A stretch of 64,000 nt of DNA, taken from positions 1 to 64,000 of the forward strand of contig JAKSYS010000245.1 of NCBI GenBank assembly GCA_022925895.1. Direction: 5' to 3'. Positions 57,297 to 64,000 of this stretch are shown here, one piece after another (the stretch's first letter is position 1; each line of letters opens with the position of its first letter). A program made the translations under genes and the position numbers. The stretch comes from Fragilaria crotonensis (lineage: Eukaryota; Bacillariophyta; Fragilariophyceae; Fragilariales; Fragilariaceae). The notes under the pieces are model-generated. The model saw nothing but the letters and a program-made list of their open reading frames with translations, made no database searches and was not told where the DNA came from.

Positions 57297-57938
57297 TCAA
57301 GATTCATCAAGGTCCAGATCAAAGACCTCAAGGTCGACATCATCGTACCCTTCGCCATCATGCTTATCCTCGTCGTGTTCGAAGACAGCTTGTGGACTTG
57401 CGGGGCTTGGATGGCCTGATTCCGAAGACTCGAGGAACTGACCTGTTGTCCTGTTCGATATTATTCCCAACATCTCTGGCCGATAGCTGCGAGACGCTGC
57501 AATTAGATTGTGCATTCTCCAGGTATCTTGATCGTAGAACCGTTCCATTGTATGGTATGAGGAAGACGTCAGAGGGGAGACGGACAAGTCCAGAAATGAA
57601 CTTTCTCCTCGTTCAATCCTTGACTTCGTGGTAGGGGCATAGGATGGCGACTCGGCGGGGAGTTTGATGATTGATCCAATCGGCGACGATGCATCGATTC
57701 GGGGACAATGCGCGTCAGTTTCTTCTTCTCCGATTGACACCGCCGTGGCCTGATGAACCCGATAGGCGCATAGAGTCGAATCATATTCTGCGGTGGTTCG
57801 TTCCTCGAGAAGTTGCGCCATTTGCAGCGATAGGGTTGAAGAAACACTCAAATTGAACTGACCGTCAAGGGCTGACATTACAGGCAGAGGCTTTAATGAT
57901 AGTGAGTGTTGCAAACAGCTTGACATACGGAGGAGCAA
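57297..57938 (-). CDS. Hypothetical protein with acidic C-terminus
   Basis: 213 aa in one frame; ATG 57938, or the internal ATG at 57878 (MSALDGQ). It has no hydrophobic span. Features seen: a mildly helical middle (LSLQMAQLLEERTTAEYDSTL), a Ser-rich stretch and a very acidic end (HDEDKHDGEGYDDVDLEVFD). No family is recognised. Coding is likely because the frame is long and open, but there is no other support. Confidence 0.45.
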   Translation of the reverse strand: MLLRMSSCLQHSLSLKPLPVMSALDGQFNLSVSSTLSLQMAQLLEERTTAEYDSTLCAYRVHQATAVSIGEEETDAHCPRIDASSPIGSIIKLPAESPSYAPTTKSRIERGESSFLDLSVSPLTSSSYHTMERFYDQDTWRMHNLIAASRSYRPEMLGIISNRTTGQFLESSESGHPSPASPQAVFEHDEDKHDGEGYDDVDLEVFDLDLDES

Positions 57939-60072
57939 TTGTTACAATGGAGTTGAATTTAATGACGGCGCAAATATGTGCTTTCGAATGGTTCTACAAC
58001 GAAGATTCATTCGAGGTTTTCAAATTCCATGCGAACTGAGCCTAGGCGAGGACGCATGTATTCTGCAACAAGTACCGGTAGTCGTAGTTACGTGTTGTGT
58101 TGGCTGTACGCTATGATAGTACTTTTGACTCCGGACTCCGGACTCCGGAGCAAAGGAATCGGTGGTCCCGGTGTCCCGGTTATTAGGGTACGTGGCACAC
58201 GGGTAGAAATTAGTAAACCTTGTACTGCATGAATATGACGGCTATGATATGATACTTGCACTGAGGCTTGTAGTAATAGCACGTAATCCTTCTATGATAA
58301 AAGATCACACTCTACTATGATAAGAACTCGAGGATGTATGCATACGCCTGACCTGTACGGGCACAGTACTATATTTCTGGTAATCGGATTACTCCAGTAC
58401 TTCTTACTGGTACTGTCGTGTGGTGAACGAAATACAACCAGTCTCCAGTCTCCAGTCGCACCAGTCTCGTTGTTCCACGCTCGCCCACCTACAGGTCGTA
58501 CGGGCACGGGAGTGAATTCTTCAAGAAACGTTCGTAGATTTCCTTTGTTGATGTCATCACGTTTGCCATTGATATATGCGAAGGAGCTTGAATGATCATG
58601 TATTGAGGTTTTTGTTGCCAAAACTGACCTCGGTGAGGTATCTACAAATATCAGGCATTAACAGGAGCCCCTCCGGCCTGTGATGTCCATGGACAACCTG
58701 TGTGTCCATGAATTGCAGACTGCAAGAGGTCATGAATTGAGAATTAAATTCGAACATTTTATTAATCATGTTCGTTGCCAAATTGGAGCAATGTATTAAT
58801 TCAGAAGTTACCTGATATTGGAGGACCATTGATTAAAATAAATGTCAACATTAGACCTTTTTGTCATAAATTGCAAACATTGTCCTTGCCAGCAGCACCA
58901 ATCTACCTATTCAAACAAATGAAAGGTCCTCTACATAGGTATGACAAGAAGGGAACCCCATCCGAAGCAACCCAAGCCACTATTATTTTTTGCAATCTTT
59001 TTCAAACCGCTGTGGGAGGCAGTCTACATAGCATAGAACAGCACTGGTCTTGTTTTTGGATGGAGGGAGTATATCTGTAGATTATGTAGATGATGCCCAT
59101 CAGATTTTTGTCTATTTCTTGGGCATGGGATGGAATATGTGCAAGGACAAGTTGGCTTTTAAATGGAGATTTTTTTGACATGACTGTCCCTTCATGGAGG
59201 CAAACAATAATTAATACAACTTGTACTGCTGACATAGGAATAGACTAAAGAGTGCGCATCACAAGTAGAGCATAGATGTTCATGTATTGCAATATTCATG
59301 CGGTGAAGATGGGGACGATGGCACCACCGTGATCAATCACCACCATTGTCATGTTGATATGCTCCTCCTGACATTGCTGTTCCTGCTGAATAATAGCAGC
59401 TTCTCTTCAAGGAGATCAAGACATAAAACAGAAAACTTCGAGATTCATCAGCTTGTCGTATTGGATTTTGATACATGCTTTGTACAGGCAGTATTGAGGG
59501 AGGAGGATGCTGTCTGGACTGGTTCAATGCAACCTGACTTTCTAATTTGATTTTTGCTTTGAAGCTCAGTCCCAACTCCCAAGTCCCGAATTGATCTTGA
59601 GAGGAGATTCGATGCCATCCACAATCGGTATATACCTTAAGTAGATTACATAAACGGATGTAGAAATTTCACTTCACATCACGTCTGCAGATTCTTATGT
59701 TGAAAGTTGAAACCAGGTGAGCGTCGTGCATGACTTTCGGACACATGGAATGCGAACCCCAGTTTGACACTTCTCTCTGTTAAGATAAAATCACTCCAAA
59801 TCCAGGACTTTGTACTATCCTCATATACTGTACTACTACCAGGTACCAGGTACTCTGTAGAAATACTGTAGGATATTGATTCTCGTATGTACTCCTAGCA
59901 GATGCACTATGCAGATGACAGCGAAGAGCAGATGCGAGATCGAGAGTGAAACTTCATCAACCGCCATCAACGATCAATGCAAGCAACAACAACCGTTAGT
60001 CAAAGCTATCAACCATCAGTCTGGTGCGCCGATCGCATTCACAGCCAACCCTAACGAAGAACATAGTTCACC
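57939..60072. other. Gene-poor stretch, possible decayed transposase near 58.6-59.25 kb
   Basis: Two GTAC/GGACTCCGGACTCCGG-type blocks lie at 58070-58150 and 58330-58410. Minus-strand frames between about 59240 and 58600 contain readable protein-like fragments (KKIAKNNSGLGCFGWG, SNVDIYFNQWSSNIR) broken by many stops, and plus-strand fragments also occur. They look like a dead transposase, but the family is not certain. Confidence 0.35.
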
Positions 60073-62541
60073 ATGTTTTCCGCTCGCGACCGATCATCTT
60101 CCTTCTCGTCCGATGATTCACATCCGTGGGACTCGGATAAACCAGTTCCTCCTCCAGTTTTGGTGTATCATGAGTCGGCACGATCCATTGTGTTTCGAGA
60201 TCATTTGAGGAGGGCTCATCTGCACCATGCGATAAGTACAGATTCCTCGATTGGAGGTGACGACGAAACCTTTGAAGTTGTCAACTATACTCCCAAAGTT
60301 AAGCCCCTCCCCCGGCTCGAACTCACTGCCAAGGATGAGTTCACCCCATTACTTCAAGATATTGTGCTTGAGGATTTGACGGAGGCCGAGCGGGATGTGC
60401 TTGACATGTTGAGGGAGCAGCGAGCGTGCGTCAAGACCCTCCGAAACAGTGACTGGACCGCATTTCTGCGACGCTTTTTGAAACCCATCGCCAAGCTAGA
60501 TTATCGAGCGCCGCATGTACACGATGACATTCCTCCTCACGGCAGCTATCCGTACAACTCGTTCGTTACATCGACGACGTTGCTTCCCGAAAACGGGAAA
60601 AAGATGCGAGCCTTTGGTTCCACAAATGAATACACAACTGGAGTTGTTTTCGCGCTGCCCAGGGATTATAGTGGCGGTGAGACCGAAACGGAGGCAGTCA
60701 CGAGGACCAAAACGTGGGCATGGCCGTCAGGGTATGCCGCTAAAACAGAATTCAACATTGATAGTAGAGGCAAGCTGATCAATGGTCGTCAGGAGGCGCT
60801 CGTGTCGCTTGAAGCGCTACGGAAGAACAATAATGACTACCTGACGAAAAAAGATTACGCCATCTTGGGGCGGATGATCGAGGGTGGCTTGCAGACCGTA
60901 CCATACAATGAAGTGTTCTTGCGTGTTGGAGGTGTGGGTCGTATTTCTAATGTCGATGATGCGACAAATGAGATTTCAAGCAATGAGAATGCTATTCCTT
61001 CGTTGGACGATGGTGTTGGCCTTCCAGTGGCATTCTTCGTCCGCACCGCCACCTACGGCCACTTGATATCACTTCTGCGCACTCGAGCTCGTGTGGCACA
61101 TGTGTTGAACCCAGAGATGAAGTCGACCCCTCTTCTCCTGATCACACCAGAGTTGGGAGCACGTGTCTTAACGTCCAAAATGGAGCAGCAGTTGCTCAAG
61201 ATTGCAGCCCGAAACTTGAATCCATTCCAGAACGTAGCGATCGCCTATAAAACCACTGTCGACAATACGGCTGACGCGGAGTTGAAGCAGAAGATGGAAG
61301 AACTATTGGACTTGGAGTCAGATAACATCCGCCAAGTCTTGACCCCAGAGGAGCGCGCTCGTCTCGCGGGAGGTTTCGGAGCAACTGATGAGAGTACTGT
61401 GAAGCTCTTAATGGAAGCCAAGCGCAAAGATGACCACTTGGATAACAGTGAGGCAGCCAAGCAAAGGCGCGACGCCCGCCACCACCATCTACAGGACATC
61501 GTCAACGAGGGACTCGCATCTGCAGTCCGTTCTAGCGACTACCATACTGCCCGACAGCTTCTCATTTTGTATTCCCTTGTGGCAACTCAAGGTTACGAAC
61601 TCGAGGATGCAATGAATGGCGACACAGCGACTGAGTCTTGCGGAGTAGGCGCATGTGGCGTTGAGGCGAATGCTCACTTCAGTGATGACATTGTCAAAAG
61701 GACGGCTTGTGGGAAACTGGTGCATCACAGTATTCCGTCTCCACCTCCACCTCCTCCGCTTGATACTGATCGATTGCGTTCTGCTACCAATTCGGATGGT
61801 CTCCTCGCAGTCTTGGGTGCAGCTCAAGTCCTCAAAGCGATGCAGGACGGTGGAGCCAAAAAGAGGGTCAAGGAATGCATTGAGGCTATTGAAGAGTGGG
61901 TGGAACACGGTCAGAACTCGGTTGCCTTTCGCTTGGCTTCGTGGCACAATCAGCACGCAGCTCAGGCCGACCTGCAGATTGCCATGGAAAACGATTCCAG
62001 CTTCATGGCATTCGTTAGCAATAAAGCAGTTGTGAATCGAAAAGTATTTGCTGCGAAACTCAAAGCAGCAGTGTCAGAGACCGACTTTCAGAGTGTAAAA
62101 TTCCTCCAGGCCATCCACGAGATGGTTTCCAATATGCACTCCCCATGTCTCCGCTTGGAATTGCTTCAGTTTGTCTTAGGTTTGGACAATCGGTTCTCAA
62201 TCGCGCATCTGGCCCGAAGCGTTGAGCTTGCAGCTACCTGCTTGAGTATTACCGCCAGCCCTGTCTCGGCTCCAAAGCTATTGGAAGAGCTCGTGAAACC
62301 TTTGAAAATCGCATGTTCTAGTAGGCAGTATCAAGGTAATGTTAGTGTACAACCCAATTACATTGTATCTGCCTCGGATCAGATGGGTTACGGTTCGCAG
62401 AGTATTGCTCTTTGGCTGTTAGTTTGGGAAGCCTGGCTCCATGCGTTTCTTCCTAAAGCGGCCAAATGCTGGCATCCCCTTCTCCATTTCGAGCGATCAA
62501 TTCATTTGTTGATGAGCGAAGATCATCGAAGCTCCGCTTAA
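60073..62541 (+). CDS. Large conserved-looking protein, unknown function
   Basis: 822 aa in one undamaged frame without introns. The N-terminal 60 residues are Ser/Asp-rich. A conserved-looking block follows (LTEAERDVLDMLREQRACVK ... WTAFLRRFLKPIAKLDYRAPHVHDDIPPHGSYPYNSFVTSTTLLP), then NEYTTGVVFALP, a helical charged middle (LKQKMEELLDLESDNIRQVLTPEERARL) with a His-rich RRDARHHHLQD, a PSPPPPPPLD linker and a helical C-terminus. No membrane span, signal peptide or known catalytic motif is visible. Probably a lineage-specific scaffold or regulatory protein. The end overlaps or meets the convergent gene. Confidence 0.7.
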   Translation: MFSARDRSSSFSSDDSHPWDSDKPVPPPVLVYHESARSIVFRDHLRRAHLHHAISTDSSIGGDDETFEVVNYTPKVKPLPRLELTAKDEFTPLLQDIVLEDLTEAERDVLDMLREQRACVKTLRNSDWTAFLRRFLKPIAKLDYRAPHVHDDIPPHGSYPYNSFVTSTTLLPENGKKMRAFGSTNEYTTGVVFALPRDYSGGETETEAVTRTKTWAWPSGYAAKTEFNIDSRGKLINGRQEALVSLEALRKNNNDYLTKKDYAILGRMIEGGLQTVPYNEVFLRVGGVGRISNVDDATNEISSNENAIPSLDDGVGLPVAFFVRTATYGHLISLLRTRARVAHVLNPEMKSTPLLLITPELGARVLTSKMEQQLLKIAARNLNPFQNVAIAYKTTVDNTADAELKQKMEELLDLESDNIRQVLTPEERARLAGGFGATDESTVKLLMEAKRKDDHLDNSEAAKQRRDARHHHLQDIVNEGLASAVRSSDYHTARQLLILYSLVATQGYELEDAMNGDTATESCGVGACGVEANAHFSDDIVKRTACGKLVHHSIPSPPPPPPLDTDRLRSATNSDGLLAVLGAAQVLKAMQDGGAKKRVKECIEAIEEWVEHGQNSVAFRLASWHNQHAAQADLQIAMENDSSFMAFVSNKAVVNRKVFAAKLKAAVSETDFQSVKFLQAIHEMVSNMHSPCLRLELLQFVLGLDNRFSIAHLARSVELAATCLSITASPVSAPKLLEELVKPLKIACSSRQYQGNVSVQPNYIVSASDQMGYGSQSIALWLLVWEAWLHAFLPKAAKCWHPLLHFERSIHLLMSEDHRSSA

Positions 62542-64000
62542 TTGATCTGAGGAGCTGGTCAGGATCCCAGTACTGCCCGACATAATGGATTGCCGAGAGG
62601 CGGTGTGATCGACATCCGAATCCTTGCGTCGTCCTCCTTCACTCCCCATTTGGCGTGCCACACCAACGCCTCGCTGCCTAATCTCGTGCAAAGGTATTGA
62701 AATAAATGGTTCGCACTCACTCCTCGTCTCCACTATTGTTTTCGTGATCTTGCTGTTCGGAGTAGCGGGAAAATCGCCCAGAACTGATCGCATTCTATAA
62801 CCACCCTCGGACGTTTGATGAACGACTTTGATGTAGGTTTGCCATCGTCGACCAGAGGGGCAACGGAAAGGCATTTGCTTCCACCCGTTGATGCTGGTTT
62901 CGTGCCGTGTTTCCTTTCGCGATCGCTACACTCCAGGAGCACTGAACTGTAAAGGTCACCCATATTTGTCAAAGTAATGACAGAGAGTGCCATGGATGGT
63001 GTACTCGTATATTCGAGGTGTTTGCACTGTCTGTCGTTGAGAATACTGGATACACTATCACGAAATGATGTGATGCCACAAGTGAACACTCTCGAGGACA
63101 CATCTGGGAGTGGAAACACCGAAGACCGCGTCGCGCTTACGCCTTCTAGACTCGGGCCGGATAGCAACTCCAAACTCTGAGATTCCAAAAGGGGACGTGT
63201 CACTGGACGCTGGTAGACGCAAAAGTCAAACGCCTCAACACTCGTGTCAACACTGAGGAAAGGACGCAGCACTCCATCCCTATAATCATCTCTTGGTCGA
63301 TGAAGCAAGGTCCTGCATCCATGAAGATCGCCACAGTACGTGTTTACTCCCATGCTTTGACATAATCCCGGCAACGTCCATGAATCCAGTGCACGATAGG
63401 GCATTCTCGAATCGACTTCCCAACACTTTCCTGCAGATGTCGACGCAACAAACAAGCTATTGTCCTTGTGCACATCCGAGAGTAAACCAGAGATGGAGTG
63501 AACACATTCTGTCACAAACTCTGCGGCACTTGGACTCCATTGAAAGGCAGCCTGGTCGGATCGAAGATCTATTGTATAGAGCGACGATCCGAGTCCCAAC
63601 ATCGGACGCTTGGTAACAAAGTTGTCCACAAGTGCTGGTCGCATGTGGGACGTGGCTGCCGAGTGAAGAATCATCGGATGCCTCCCAGAAAACTCAACGA
63701 GGTCAATCTTTTCAAGATTCTCAATCGTATGCTTGACAGGTGCATCAATGCCACAGTGGACTACGTTCGCCGTTCGAGCGCGATCCAACCTGGACACCAC
63801 AGCAATTAAGGAATCGGTGAACCAGTTACTGCCGTACCTCTGGTGGGCTGTCGCGTAGAGCGGTCGAAAAGATGGAGCGGAGATGGACATTGATCTTAGG
63901 TCGAGTCGTTTGACTGACTTGATATGGAACATGCAATTACCTGTACTCTCGATGCTCACAATGGTACAATAGTTGGAGGTGCGAACTAGGAAGTACCCAA
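62497..64000 (-). CDS. TAF1C/Rrn6-like RNA polymerase I factor or other WD40-type protein, 5' truncated by the window edge
   Basis: The minus-strand frame is open to the right edge (position 64000), so the start lies outside. Residues read FLVRTSNYCTIVSIESTGNC..., VEFSGRHPMILHSAATSHMRP, SLYTIDLRS and SLFVASTSAGKCWEVDSRMPY followed by SWTLPG: beta-propeller-like strands and a DxRM block that recall TAF1C, a subunit of the RNA polymerase I selectivity factor. The main frame ends at 62733, but near 62752 (TTTTCCC) the adjacent frame continues with TPNSKITKTIVETRSECEPF down to 62497, suggesting one more indel and a short overlap with the convergent gene. The family call is tentative. Confidence 0.45.

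Overview
The window is nuclear DNA from a photosynthetic stramenopile, most likely a diatom. The evidence: eukaryotic genes with few short introns (about 60-125 bp, GT..AG), mostly single-gene units on both strands, and three proteins that begin with a signal peptide followed directly by a plastid-type F at the cleavage site (TMA|FV, TQA|FV, SQA|FI). Copia, hAT and Mutator-like transposons are also present. Nothing bacterial is seen.

Layout. 0-7 kb: mTERF-family protein, a single-pass membrane protein and a PA-domain signal peptide peptidase-like protease. 7.5-14 kb: a polytopic class 3 lipase and a convergent cytochrome P450 reductase-like diflavin enzyme. 14.5-17.6 kb: a complete hAT transposon. 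17.9-18.8 kb: agmatinase/ureohydrolase. 19.2-26.3 kb: a 7.06-kb Mutator-like element (MULE) with about 620-bp terminal inverted repeats and two divergent genes. One is a Ulp1-protease/MULE-transposase fusion; the other resembles a 2-oxoglutarate/Fe(II) dioxygenase. 26.5-29.2 kb: PEX13-like peroxin and a ubiquitin-specific protease. 29.2-33.9 kb: gene-poor. 33.9-34.6 kb: RCC1-repeat protein. 34.8-37.5 kb: an internally deleted Copia element with near-identical LTRs. 38.3-40.9 kb: a small plastid membrane protein and plastid 3-dehydroquinate synthase. 41-49.3 kb: Nup107-like nucleoporin, a surface protein with a PDZ-like tail and a Q-rich protein. 50.5-55.1 kb: acyl-activating enzyme and PRPP synthetase. 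55-64 kb: an AT-rich minisatellite, two unknown genes and a TAF1C-like gene running off the right edge.

Two things cut across the window. Spacers between genes are rich in GTAC/TACTG/CCGGTAC motifs. About ten conserved genes carry small frameshifts, many in homopolymers; this looks more like uncorrected assembly indels than mass gene death, although some may be real. The most interesting object is the MULE: it couples a SUMO-protease-like domain fused to the transposase with a divergently transcribed dioxygenase-like gene, around a perfect 36-bp palindrome.
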